Translations under genes and position numbers: made by a program
The notes under the pieces: generated by a model
The model's database searches: none
What the model was told of the DNA's origin: nothing
What the model saw: the letters and a program-made list of their open reading frames with translations, nothing else
In this document: in pieces, positions 11,401-21,700 of the stretch
Layout: each line of letters opens with the position of its first letter
How positions within the stretch are numbered: position 1 is the first letter of the stretch
DNA from: Lichtheimia corymbifera B2541
Lineage: Eukaryota > Mucoromycota > Mucoromycetes > Mucorales > Lichtheimiaceae
NCBI GenBank assembly: GCA_000697475.1
Contig: JNEU01001035.1
Span: forward strand, 62,001-126,000
DNA: 64,000 nt
Direction of reading: 5' to 3'

Positions 11401-12313
11401 GTTGTTGCTGTGGCTGTTGTATAGGCATCCCTTGTTGTTGAAGAGGTCTTTGCATCATACCCGGTTGAAACATGTTTGGACGTATTTGGTTCTGCCCCGC
11501 TGCCATTTGTTGGTTCATATTTAAAGGTGATGCGAAATTCTGTTGTTGTTGTTGCTGCTGCTGTCGTTGTTGTTGTTGTTGTTGACTAGCAGGAGTGGCC
11601 TGATGGGGAGACGCGTTCTGCTGTTGTTGTTGTGCAACAAGCGGAGACATTTGCTGCTGCATGGCGAGATTACCAATATTAAGTGGCAGCTGACTGTCAT
11701 GGATCATGTTGGCAAGATTGGATGGACCTCCTCCACCGGCTGACGCAGCAGCGGCCGCAGCAGCAGCAGCAGCAGCAGCAGCATTACCACCAGCACCACC
11801 TTGATTCGCCATCATATCTCGTAGACTGGATCGAATATGATGAATCTTCTTGGCATAAGCAAGGATGTATTGATTCTATAAAAAGAAGAGAGAGTTGAAT
11901 ACACAGATACGCACACACACACACACATGCCTCGGGGAAAAATAGGTCTTGCTTCCCTCCTCCTCATCCTCCCCCACACACACCATTGATGCCCTTTTCT
12001 TCTTTACCTTATTAATACTGTTATTGTATAATGTTTGCTCAAAGTTCCTTGCTGCAGTATAAATGTCATTCTCTGATGTATTTGGCGATAACAGTGTCAA
12101 AGCTTGTGCCCTGATCAATATCACACTCTATTAGCCTTTCTTGATCCCGTACACTTTTTGATGCATGATAGACACTTACAGTTGCGTTATAAAGCTATTG
12201 CGGTCACTTGCAGGCAATTCATCACGCCAGTTGGGGTTGGCAATGTTGTTCTGCATTCCCATGTTGAGTTGCTGCTGCTGCCCATTGGGCAAGTTGGGGT
12301 TTTGTTGATTCAT
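8447..12313 (-). CDS. MED15: Mediator tail subunit MED15 (Gal11-type)
   Basis: Mediator tail subunit that receives signals from DNA-bound activators. Exons 12313-12180, 12110-12008, 11875-10321 and 10257-8447 give 1,200 residues. An N-terminal KIX-like activator-binding domain (about residues 17-100) begins NWRDELPASDRNSFITQL and ends with the IHHIRSSLRDM helix. A very long Gln-rich region follows (most of exon 3), with mixed CAA/CAG codons plus Ala and Pro runs. The middle helical segment LSQQEKNDINENMLRMKQMF opens exon 4 and is typical of fungal Med15; after more Q- and T/A/P-rich linkers, the C-terminal domain runs from about residue 1090 (VVNTMMYANDVLKDV) to the end and would anchor the protein in the tail. 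All introns are 64-132 nt. Long plus-strand frames poly-Leu/Val here are mere antisense of the Gln codons. Confidence 0.88.
10400..11820 (-). repeat. Gln-codon (CAA/CAG) tracts inside MED15
   Basis: Dense arrays of CAA and CAG triplets encode many Gln runs of 5-12 residues, interrupted by Pro, Ala, Gly and Asn. An alanine run (GCC/GCT/GCA) sits near 11760-11785. Codon mixing between CAA and CAG means the tracts are not pure trinucleotide repeats. Confidence 0.9.
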
Positions 12314-12676
12314 CAAGCTTGATTAGCACGGAGGCGAGAATTCAACGGCGAATAGAGAGATATGAACAAGACACAATGAGGAGAAAAGAGGGTGGAGCGT
12401 ATGAGTGAGGGTGTATATGTTGGGTGAATAAGGTGGGTTGGAAGAAGAAAGGAGATACGTCGAGATTGGAGAGTCCCTCGTTCTCCCTGCCAACCGTTTT
12501 CATTGCGGACTTTTTTTCTCTCTCGTTTGCCTCTCTCTCTGTTACTCTTTTACATGATAATTGGGAACATTATTAACTTTTTATTCCAATGCGAAAATGT
12601 TTCATGATATACAAATGAGGGAGGGAGGATGGGAATTGTGAGTATAGGATATACGTGAGAAATCTTTTTCTTCTTT
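12314..12676. other. MED15 upstream region
   Basis: 363 bp between the MED15 start and the stop of the SPOC-domain gene. Contains CT-rich tracts on the plus strand at about 12505-12550 (GA-rich on the gene strand). No TATA box or named site recognised and no gene. Confidence 0.5.
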
Positions 12677-13696
12677 TCACTCTTGGCTTGGTAGTGGTGG
12701 TGGTGGTCGATGTAATGATGATGAGGGTGCAGGTTTCTGAATCACAATAATCCCAATATATACATTCCCTTGACGCTTGATATCCACCTCATCCATACGC
12801 ACCACATACAAAAAATCAGGGAGTTGCTGATACTCTGAGAGTGGCATCAAATAAAAATCCTTGACATTGGTCATGTTGTGGCCAATGACACCCAAACGTT
12901 GCCTGGAATCAAGGTATTCCTTCAAAGTGTCCGCTTCATGTGCATTGTCAGTCGTCGCTTGAGTGGGTTCAAAGAGCACCAATACAATCTCATGTCTTGC
13001 TGCAGGTGTATGCTGTATTTTGGTCACATAGTCATCAACAACATCCACGTGAATGCGTCCTTCAACCCATAATGTGGGCGATAAAACATGACTCCATTCA
13101 CTCGTACTCAGTTTCCTTCCTCCAATTTGTCGCGCTGTTGCCTGGAACCTGATCCTTCGCGACAATTCAACATATCCAGTCCATATAGCAACGTCTTTCT
13201 TCTCGGAGTCAACGGGTGATACACGACGTGCTTGCTTGATAACAGGCTGAATACTGGTTGATGATCTCTTTGCCAAGATCCCCTTTCTCTTGTGGGTGTC
13301 CTCGTTGTTTGGCACTTTGATATCCTTAGAGTAGTCATCCCGCTTTCGCTTGCTCTTGATGATGTATCCCTCGTTGTGGTTACTACTTGGTCGCTTCTCC
13401 TTTTTCTTCTCCTCGTATGCAGTGGTGGTAGTGGTAATAGCAGTACTGTCTGTCCCAAATAGACTGTCAATCATAGCATCAAGCTCTTGTTTGGTCCGTC
13501 GTCCAGGAATCACAGGCGAGCATGGAATATCTTCTTGGGAACTGGAATCATCATCCGAGGTGACACTTTCAGGGCTATCCATAATAGTGGGAAAGGGTGC
13601 GAAATGCACAGTCTTTGACATTGGTTGTAGATTGGTTTCAAGAATCGATGCAGGACGTGTGGAGAATGAAGACGTTCGAAGGGTGTTGGTAAACAT
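12677..13696 (-). CDS. SPOC-domain protein (Bye1/PHF3/DIDO-like SPOC), single exon
   Basis: Intronless 339-residue protein. The first 165 residues are polar and low in complexity, with a phospho-site-like Ser/Asp patch and a basic stretch (KSKRKRDD) that could serve as nuclear signal. A SPOC domain follows from about residue 169: WTGYVELSRRIRFQATARQI, the helix SEWSHVLSPTLWVEGRI, the strand HEIVLVLFEPTQ, YLDSRQRLGVIGH and DFYLMPLSEYQQLPDFL. In Bye1, PHF3 and DIDO such domains read the phosphorylated tail of RNA polymerase II. Here no PHD finger or TFIIS central domain is present in the frame or upstream, so it is either a stand-alone SPOC protein or a divergent relative. Assignment is by fold pattern; partner unknown. 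Confidence 0.7.
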   Translation of the reverse strand: MFTNTLRTSSFSTRPASILETNLQPMSKTVHFAPFPTIMDSPESVTSDDDSSSQEDIPCSPVIPGRRTKQELDAMIDSLFGTDSTAITTTTTAYEEKKKEKRPSSNHNEGYIIKSKRKRDDYSKDIKVPNNEDTHKRKGILAKRSSTSIQPVIKQARRVSPVDSEKKDVAIWTGYVELSRRIRFQATARQIGGRKLSTSEWSHVLSPTLWVEGRIHVDVVDDYVTKIQHTPAARHEIVLVLFEPTQATTDNAHEADTLKEYLDSRQRLGVIGHNMTNVKDFYLMPLSEYQQLPDFLYVVRMDEVDIKRQGNVYIGIIVIQKPAPSSSLHRPPPPLPSQE

Positions 13697-14925
13697 AGTT
13701 TATGGAAAGAAAGACAAAGAAGAGCAAAAATTAGGCAGCTGATAATAAAGTGGTGATTTCTTTGTTCTTGGAGGTGCAGCAGCAGAGTGTGTGAAGGGAA
13801 CCAAAAAGAAAGAGCGATCAATGCAAGAGACTTGCATTTAAGTTAATCCAGCGGGAGGAATAATTGGGCGTAAAATAATAATGGCGCCGACAACGTGTGT
13901 GTGTGGTGAATGCTAGGTGAAACTCACACACGCACCCTTCCCCACACAACAACAACACTCCCATTACATTACAACACACATATTTATGAGTGTTATCTCC
14001 CCTTGTAAATGCACCTTGTTTCTTATCCCTGATGGATGTTGATGCATCACGCTTCATTTACACAAATCAAGACAGCTCGGTTCGCTATAAAGACATTAGA
14101 AGTTCAGGGCTTGTACTACTTGATGAGTTCGTGGAGGTTCAATATTTGATGTTCAGGACATCACGGTCCCAAAGTAAGCTTAGGCTGATGTTCAGGGCAT
14201 CACGGTCCCAAAGTAAGCTTAGGCTGACGTTCAGGACTTCACCCATTTCCTTGTATGTTCATCGAATTTTTTGTATTACAGCGAGCGACGGCTTTACTTG
14301 CAGACAATGTGCGCGCATGTATGGTGACAATGATCATAAAGCATCAGCACATCTTTGTCGCTCTGGCTTTTTTAGCTTTTCTTCTTCCATAATGGGTGTG
14401 ATGTTGACATACCTAGCTTCATAGCAAAGGTAAAAAAAAGGAGTATGTATATTTTCATATTCATATGAACATTCCCGTCAGGTATACAATCGGCACAAGA
14501 GCCACTCATTCATCCATGAACAATGTGCATCATTATGTATCTATCAAAATCGCGTGGGTTGTTTATCATTGGTTCACATCTTGACAGGCACACAATGAGG
14601 GACAAACATGTCAAACATGGCAAAAGCTAAGCCTGATGGCATAATGAGCCCCATGATGAGCGATATGGTTTATTGTATTTGAGTATCCATGGAGGCGGTG
14701 GTATCCATGGAGATGATGGGATCCATTATCTCTCTACTACGACAGGCACAACGGAGTTACATTGGTAGGTGGTGATGATGATGATGAGTGATGGGTGGTG
14801 GGTCTAGCGAGAACGATTGACGTCACCCTCACGGCTGAGAGGGAACTTGGCTGGTCAATTGGGGGCAGGTGCTATTACACCCCCTTGCGAAGTTTTTTCT
14901 TATCCTTCAACTTATTGATTCCGAA
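13697..14925. other. Intergenic region with a 39-bp tandem repeat
   Basis: 1.2 kb between the SPOC-domain gene (-) and ATP19 (+). It holds the tandem repeat at 14148-14242 and short GATG-rich motifs at 14680-14800. A plus-strand open frame of 144 codons (13990-14424) begins at GTG, is largely made of the repeat and resembles no family, so it is not called a gene. Confidence 0.5.
14148..14242. repeat. 39-bp tandem repeat, 2.4 copies
   Basis: Units 14148-14186 and 14187-14225 differ at one position; a partial third unit (14226-14242) follows with more changes. The unit contains TTCAGG, CACGGTCCCAAAG and TAAGCTTAGGCT. Function unknown; the period of 39 is a multiple of three, which keeps a fortuitous frame open. 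Confidence 0.95.
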
Positions 14926-15198
14926 ATGGCTGGATCCTACGTTATTGCTGGCAAGGCTGTTCCCAACCACGTGGTAAGTACACTTGAATAATAACGCAAA
15001 GAAGCAACTCTTGTCCATTGACACGACGACTCGTATAAGATTTCCATGGGCTTTCTCGGTGGCTATGCTGCCATTGCTGGTTACTTCATCATGAAGCCCA
15101 AGGCTCCTCAACCCGCCACTCCCCCAATCAAGGCCAGCTCTGCTGACGAGGAGGCTTTCATTCGCGAGTTCTTGAAGTCTGCTGAGGAAAAGAACTAG
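14926..15198 (+). CDS. ATP19: Mitochondrial F1Fo ATP synthase subunit k
   Basis: Small inner-membrane subunit of the ATP synthase dimer (subunit k). Exons 14926-14973 and 15040-15198 encode 68 residues, the length of yeast Atp19. The start MAGSYVIAGKAVPNH matches the family's xxYxxxGKxxPxH opening; a single membrane helix (GFLGGYAAIAGYFIM) comes next, then a short basic/proline linker, and the tail ends DEEAFIREFLKSAEEKN, matching the acidic, helical tail of the yeast protein. The intron is 66 nt with a GTAAGT donor. The gene is too short and split to appear as a long open frame, but the match over its full length is good. Confidence 0.88.
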
Positions 15199-15495
15199 AT
15201 TTGATATTATCTACATACACACACTCACACACACATACGATCAATAACAACAAACGACCGACTCTTCGTCAACCGCTTTTGTCCTGTTGTATATTCACTT
15301 GGACTTTTTTCTTTTATTTTCGATCATGGTGGATATGGGCGTGAATGTGAGGAAGGAGAAAAAAGGATTTGTGAGTGAAAGTTAATCATGACAAAAGGTA
15401 CATTTGGTTTCTTGGGTTAAATAGGAGATGGGGATGAAGCTATGGTTTGGATATGGATATGAGAGAGAAAAGAAGGAAATAGCATGGGTAGGGAA

Positions 15496-15807
15496 TCAAT
15501 CATCCAACTCTTCAATGTTGGCTTCATGCGTCTGTATTCTTGTAATCCGAATTATTCCATGTACATGTTGGGTGATGCCTTGCCGTCGGTAGATCCCTTC
15601 ATGACTAAACATCATTATATCAATGATACCTGCTTCGTTGAAGCTTCGTAAACTTGGGGATATGGTTCTGATATCGATGCCCTCCATTGCTGCTTCCACT
15701 GCCGTTCCCACTGCATATTCTGTGTTCTCTCGATGAGTTGCCCACCTTAAGTTCGAGTAGTGGTTGTTCTGGCGATCCCCATTGATGTGGTCAACCACTC
15801 GTCTCAT
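15496..15807 (-). pseudogene. HNH homing-endonuclease-like fragment, probably decayed
   Basis: An open frame of 103 codons starts with VVDHINGDRQNNHYSNLRWA, the core of the HNH nuclease motif seen in NUMOD4/HNH endonucleases of phages, bacteria and early-diverging fungi. The usual N-terminal NUMOD4 and DNA-contact part is missing: directly upstream, in all frames, stops interrupt stretches such as QLSKDGGKHRDSM that look like degraded family sequence. A stop lies in frame nine codons or fewer before the ATG. After the motif the sequence loses family resemblance. I read it as a relic of a mobile or formerly mobile nuclease gene; an undetected upstream exon is the alternative. Confidence 0.5.
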
Positions 15808-17331
15808 GGTTATCCTTTGTCATCATACATGGACTTGCTCATGCTGTCTCTGTGTTTTCCACCGTCTTTCGACAACTGACCCTATTCCTTGGAGGATCCT
15901 TTGTGGTATATCCTCAATGGAGAAACCATCGATGGGGTGTTTGCATGCACTTATGTCACCTACAAAGGCCTTTTGCCTACAAATGTACTCACCGCAAAGG
16001 ATCCATCAAAAAGCACAGCCAAATGTCATTAAGCACCAATAGTACTTCAAGTGTAAACGCAATAAAGTGAGCTATGTATATAGATGAATGCATGAGCACC
16101 CTCATTTTTAAGAGATCACATAATAACTATCCTTGATACTTACCAAGGGCATTGATGATGATATGCATACATGTAGAAGAAAGGGTGTATGATGTGAGTG
16201 GGCGTGGGATTGTGATCATGATGGATCGAACTGATAAAGTGGTCAAGCATCTTGGAGTACTGAGTCGAAGTGATAAATCCACCTGTCATTTGAAAGCTGA
16301 TTTTTTGTAGGTGACATAAGTATGTCCATCTGCGTGTCATTGCCGTCAGGCGACAAATTAACTGAAAAGTATCTTGAACCATGATTGCGATAGGCCATTT
16401 CCCTTCGAGTTTATAACGAAAACACCTCGCCGTGCGATGATATGAAATACATTGTGAATTCATGATCTTCGTCGATATGACTGACAGTGGCAAATTTTCG
16501 TCCCTGATATCGGTTGCTGATTGCTGATAAACAAATGGCTTGATGCTGGACCGGACCGGTATCGCCAATGAGTGGAGACACCGAAATTTGCTGAAGCCGT
16601 TAAATCTTGACCACATGCTTGGTAGTAGGCAAGGCCTTTAATCCAACTTTGCAGATGCATCTTGGAGGTTGCTACATGACAAGGAATATGAGCATATTCT
16701 TCATCAAGCCAGGTTATTAGATATTACTTTGATAAAAGAAGCAAAACATCACAATGACAACAATGGCAATCGACGCATGATGATAACATTAAAACACTAA
16801 TGATCATAACCAATATGAGTATACGTATCGTTGTATCCACCATGATAGTACTTACAGCCACTTGCTCTTTGAAATGCTTGCAACCGAAGAGTGATTTGAA
16901 GGGGAAAAAGAGAAATGTGGAAGTGAAAGAGAGAGCAACGACATCCTTTTTTATCTGCATGGTGGGCGTGGGTAGCGCTGAAAATGGCGGGGAAGTTGTA
17001 TGTGTATGGCCTAAGGCGTGTGTGCTGGGTATACCAAGCAGACAAAGTTGCGATCGCCCATGTGGTCCCCATTTGCACAATTGGCTTAGAATAAAGTTGA
17101 TAGTGGCTCATCTGAAAAAGAGTTGTCTGGGATCGTCCAATTGTTGCGTATGGCAGGTTAGAATGTAGGAGGGAGGCAAAGTGAGCTGGCCACTGAGAAT
17201 TTAATGAGGGTTGCTAAGCAACGGCAGGTTTATTGTTTTGTCTTGGGGTAACAGGGAGAAGGAAAAAGAAAAAAACGATACCGTTGGATGAAGCCATGTT
17301 TGGATATGGGAGACAAAAAGAAAAGAAGATA
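15808..17331. other. Gene-poor region with inverted-repeat remnants
   Basis: 1.5 kb without a recognisable complete gene. The longest minus-strand open frame (16616-16140, 158 codons) begins at ATG and ends at a good GTAAGT donor, and a second frame overlaps it upstream (16660-16460). Neither resembles a family I know. A 17-bp perfect inverted repeat (15949-15965 and 16305-16321) lies inside it, and both arms read LCHLQ in their own open frame (plus strand for the first, minus for the second), followed by weakly similar residues. This suggests two diverged, oppositely oriented copies of one element next to the HNH relic. Confidence 0.45.
15949..16321. repeat. 17-bp perfect inverted repeat, arms 339 bp apart
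   Basis: ACTTATGTCACCTACAA at 15949-15965 has its exact reverse complement at 16305-16321. Arms this long so close together are unlikely by chance. See the region entry for the coding similarity around each arm. Confidence 0.85.
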
Positions 17332-18040
17332 TTACAAAATAGGGTCCAAGGGGAATAGCTTGGATTTGGGACACTTCTTCAATGGTTCCCAGGTGATATC
17401 CACGACACCAAGATCAAGATCACCTCCAGGAGCAATAGCCTTGAATGCGGCGGCTGTTAAATCAATATGGTGCTCTGTCATAAAGAAAATGAATGTCAAT
17501 ACAGGCACGATTGCTTTATATATAGCTCGAATGGCCCCTTACTCAATTCACAAGCAGCGCACTTGTCGACAATGCGAACGATAACAGAAAGGTGCTTGTT
17601 CTTCTTGTTAGTGATCTTTACGCACTGGTAGCATTGTTCAAGGTCATTCATGGCCTATTGTCATATCATTGGATCCTATTAATACTCATTGTGTGTGTAT
17701 GCATTGTGCTCGGACAGACATACCATAGCACCAATCATATCAGTGTTCTTTGCATGGAAAGGGTCCAAACCATCTCGACCATAGCAAGCAGCGTTTTTCA
17801 AGTCTTGGCCAGTGTACCTGAATAATCTGGATGAGCCATGTGTAATACAAGACTATTTTACAGTCAATGAATTTACCAGGTGATTTCATCACGCTTACTC
17901 GCGCTGCTCAAGGTCGCATTGCCGAACGTGCCAATCTTTGCAGTACCATGGCGTTTGTCGAGGGCATAGACGGTATTGGAGGTGGTAATACAGATCGCAA
18001 CAAGAGCAAAAAGCAAGCCAATGCTAAAGAGCTTCTTCAT
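17332..18040 (-). CDS. Secreted RlpA-like double-psi beta-barrel protein (second copy)
   Basis: Predicted secreted DPBB-fold protein. Exons 18040-17877, 17817-17724, 17654-17543 and 17474-17332 give 170 residues. The signal peptide (KKLFSIGLLFALVAICI) covers about residues 1-27 and a KR site follows. The barrel starts ITWYTGQDLKNAACYG, continues with IGAMAMNDLEQCYQCVKI, VIVRIVDKCAACELK, HHIDLTAAAFKAIAP and the closing GVVDITWEPL. The Asp of the IDLT motif and the cysteine pairs are present. This form is closer to the canonical fungal RlpA-like proteins than the copy at 7377-7968; both share a phase-1 intron right after the CxxCE motif. Because its exons are short, no single open frame reveals it. 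Enzymatic activity is not expected from the family; role unknown. Confidence 0.85.
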
Positions 18041-18744
18041 CTTTTTTCTAGTAGTAGATGTAGTAGTAGTAGAGTAATGAGTGGAAGGGGGGTTCGTTTA
18101 AGAAGAAAGAAAGTGAGAGAGTGAGAGAAAGAGAGAGTAACAAGAGCAATTAGATTGCGGGCGTGGATAAGATGTTAGGAAAGGATGAAAAGAAAGGAAT
18201 GGGAAAATAAGGAAAAGGGGGGGAGTTCAAGATATCAGTAACCAAGAAAAGAGGTACCAACCAAAGCGAGATCAAAGACTTTCAAGAAAGTGGAGCTGAC
18301 TTTCCATCCAAGTCTAGGACCACGAGAGATAAAAAGCGACCTACCTATTCCTGGTACTTGAACGTGGTGAGCATTATTTTAGTGTGTGTTTTCTAATGAG
18401 CGGTGTATCCATTTGTGCGGCGTGTCGTTTGTCATATTAGCTTCTTGTGGGGCTATTATATGCCTGTGTGTTCTTTATTCACTCTCTCAATTTTCTCCTT
18501 TCATTATCGGCTCCCTCATTTCCATCGCCCACCCAGCATAACCCTTTAAATGGTATAATGCGCCGATCCCAAATCTTGAGTAACCAAGCAAATCCCTTCA
18601 CCGATTATATGACAAAATGACATCAAGGGGGACAAGGTGTGAAAAACTTCCTTTTCTGAATAGGCATTATTTTCGTTATGATACAAAAGAACTGTACATG
18701 GAAATAAAGGAGGAGGTGGATAGATGGATGGATGGAGGATATGA
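18041..18744. other. Intergenic region between IML2-like gene and DPBB gene
   Basis: 704 bp, both flanking genes on the minus strand. Next to the DPBB start are TAG-triplet microsatellite sequence (18048-18085 region) and GA-rich stretches (18100-18230) on the plus strand, that is CT-rich on the gene strand, a common feature of fungal core promoters. No gene seen. Confidence 0.5.
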
Positions 18745-21700
18745 TTATGGGTCAAGGATAGGCATCCGCTTACGACCGTGGGTTGTCATGCCCTGAGTTT
18801 GCTTTGTATCAATATGAGACACACCGACTTCATCACACCGAGAAAGAGCAAGGCTTAATCGTACAGCCATCCTGTATTCAAAGTCGTACTTGTTGCATGA
18901 AAGGGCCAGCTGCCATAACTTGCGACTCTTTTTAACGTTGCCTAAGCCCCAACTTGTAACGCCCGCCTCTGTGTGTGCAGGGACATGGTTGCATTAGTTT
19001 CTCGTTCCCACTAGTACCGAAATTACATGCATATGGCACTTACCCCAGTAAGCAAATGGCACCACCCATGTTTCATGTTTAATATAATCCTTGTGATCCA
19101 TGACCCAGTTCAAATGAGGAATCCCTTCCGTATATCGTTCGAGTGCGTTGAGGATGGATGCCTTGGTCAATAACAAGATGGCACGTTGATCATAGTAATC
19201 GGGTGGGGTAGATGTTGGCACCAGTTCCTTGAGACGGATATTGTATTCCATTTTCTCACGTTCGTAAACCAATTCCAAAGTGTGCTGCACCAAATCCAAG
19301 CACTTTTCCAAAGCATCAGGCTCCATTTGCACAAATGCATTCCATACAAGGAGTATCTCCAATCCAGGAAGACTGAAATCCATATCTTGATACCCACTCT
19401 TTTGGAAAAATTCCACGCGGCGATGGACGTGCGCATCGATATACGTCTTGCGATGCTGTTGCTCCTTGGCCAGCTCAGGGACTTGGGCAAACGCTAGGAT
19501 ACATTCGGTTCTTTGGCCCAGCATCTCGTAACACGCACCAGCAAAGTACCGGGAAAATGCAGGAGACCAATACTTTTCATGGCTAAGCTTATCAAAATAA
19601 ACAGCAGCACCTTCCCAATCCAGTTGCAACGCAAGGTTGAAACCTGTCTCATAGTCCGCCATTTGTCGCATCGCCGTCTCCGCCCATTCACCTCGACTTG
19701 ACTCGACTGCAAATGCAAACGACTGTGTTGATAAGGGCAGATTCCGGGCCACACGTGCAATCCGGGCAGCATAAAATAGGAAAAAGCATGAGCTGGGATG
19801 ATGCTTTTGAGCATCCAGTAAACATTCAATAGCAGGTCCCATCATTTCTTTTGCGTACAACTGCGGTGTAAAGGATGTCAGGATGGTATAATAGGAGAGC
19901 AGCCTATACATGTATATATAGAGTTAGATTCTGATCCAACAAAATGATGAACCATCAAAACTCACGTAAGCGAGGCAAGGGGAGCACGGATACCACGGCC
20001 CTCGAGACACAATTTGAGTAATGCAAAACCAAGTTGCTTGTCACTTTGCCATCCAAGCGTCGAGAACACCTTGAGTACCTTGGCTGGCATGGATGAAAGT
20101 AAAAGATGCACGGCACCAATGCCAAACTGAATGGCTGATACGGTATCACGGTCCATGTGTTTGGTGTATTCTTGTCCCATACGCTTGTATTCCTGCCATA
20201 CAACACTGTAGCTGCTATAAGCTAAATGCAAATGCATCATTAGCCTTGTTGTACCCATGCATCCTAAAGTTGATTTATACCTCGTCTCAAATTAAGACCA
20301 CATTTCAAGTAGTTCATGACACTCTCTTGCGATAGCTGGATAATGGCCATCAGTAAGCAGCTCTCGGCTTTGATCACGTGTGCGCGTAAAATCCCATTTG
20401 GTAAAAAGATGGGAGCTTCTCGTGGTTGACCAGGGCTGTTGGTGCGTATAACCGGTGCAGGACTGGATGGAAGCCCTGATTTGTTGTTGCTAGCCAAGAA
20501 TGTCGAAAAGTATTGTGTAACGGCTTCTTTCAACGGCTTTCGGAAACACATGTTGTCAATTTGGGCTTTGGCAATGGTGTACGACGTGGCAAGCGCGGTC
20601 ATGGCTGTCTCAATATCATCCTCCTGATAGGTCTATTTGCAATTTGTCAGTCATCCACCATCAACATGATAAATAGCGTCTATTGCTTACCATCATTGCT
20701 ATAGAAAAAAAAATGTGATGCCATGAGTTGAGTTGCTCTATCAAAAAGCACCGTCATCAACTTACCTTTGATAAATGCCATCGATCCCAAACCAAGTGCA
20801 TACAATGGATCACTACATATTCATTGTCAGACAGGTCTAGATCCGTGATTTCATTGTTGTACTTACATGCTCGCTTTTGATTGGAATATAGCTTTGGCTT
20901 TCATAAACTTGTTATCAAAGAGATATTGCATGCCTTCCCGTACTGGTTCATCTATGGGGGGGACGCCACAGATTAACCACTTGTTAATCCATTCGACAAA
21001 GTAAATATATATACATACCTGCCTCTTCTTGGTCTCGGGGAGTAAGTGTATTGATAGGAACGCATTTGGGATCAATGGTAGGAATGGAGATAACGTTGTC
21101 TCGGAACATGTCAAGGTCGATAGGGTCTTCCACAGGATGTTCATACTCAAGGCTACGAGCAGCAGCACGATCCATATCGGTAGGTTGCTCTCCAATAATT
21201 TCTCTGGCCGAGTCTTCCATGACGGGAAGAATAGCACCCAAATGATCCTCCTCCTTCTCCTTTTTGTTGTTGTTGTTGTTGCTGCTGTCATGGTGATGAT
21301 GATGATCATCATCTGCAATGCTGGTGTTGCGAGTGGGTTGACTCACTTCATCCGATGTCTTTGTATCAAAGAGGCCATTATCGGTCACTGGTGAATCGGT
21401 ATCACCACGTGGCGCAGGTGCCAACTCAATACTTTCAGGGCGATCGTCTCTTTTGGTGTCAAGATCTTCCAAATCCTGAAGCACATCCACGGTTGATTTT
21501 TCCACATGATGCTCCTTTTCAATGGTGTCATTGTTGTAGTAGGGTGTGGTGGCAGCAGACATGAAAGGTGCATCGGTCGACCGTTGTTCTTTTTCATCAT
21601 CTCGAAAAGCAAGCTCAGCTTCTTGTACTTCTTGCATAAAGCCATCCATCGACATAGCATTTGGATCCGGCTTCCATGACTCCTCCTCCTTCTCCTCCTT

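Noticed and set aside
8861..11743. Plus-strand frames of Leu, Val, Ser/Cys or Trp runs across MED15
   Set aside because: They are reverse readings of CAA/CAG and GCT/ACT codons; the minus strand carries the conserved KIX and Med15 domains.
13990..14424. 144-codon plus-strand frame containing the 39-bp repeat
   Set aside because: Starts at GTG; the repeat period is a multiple of three, so openness is expected; no family match.
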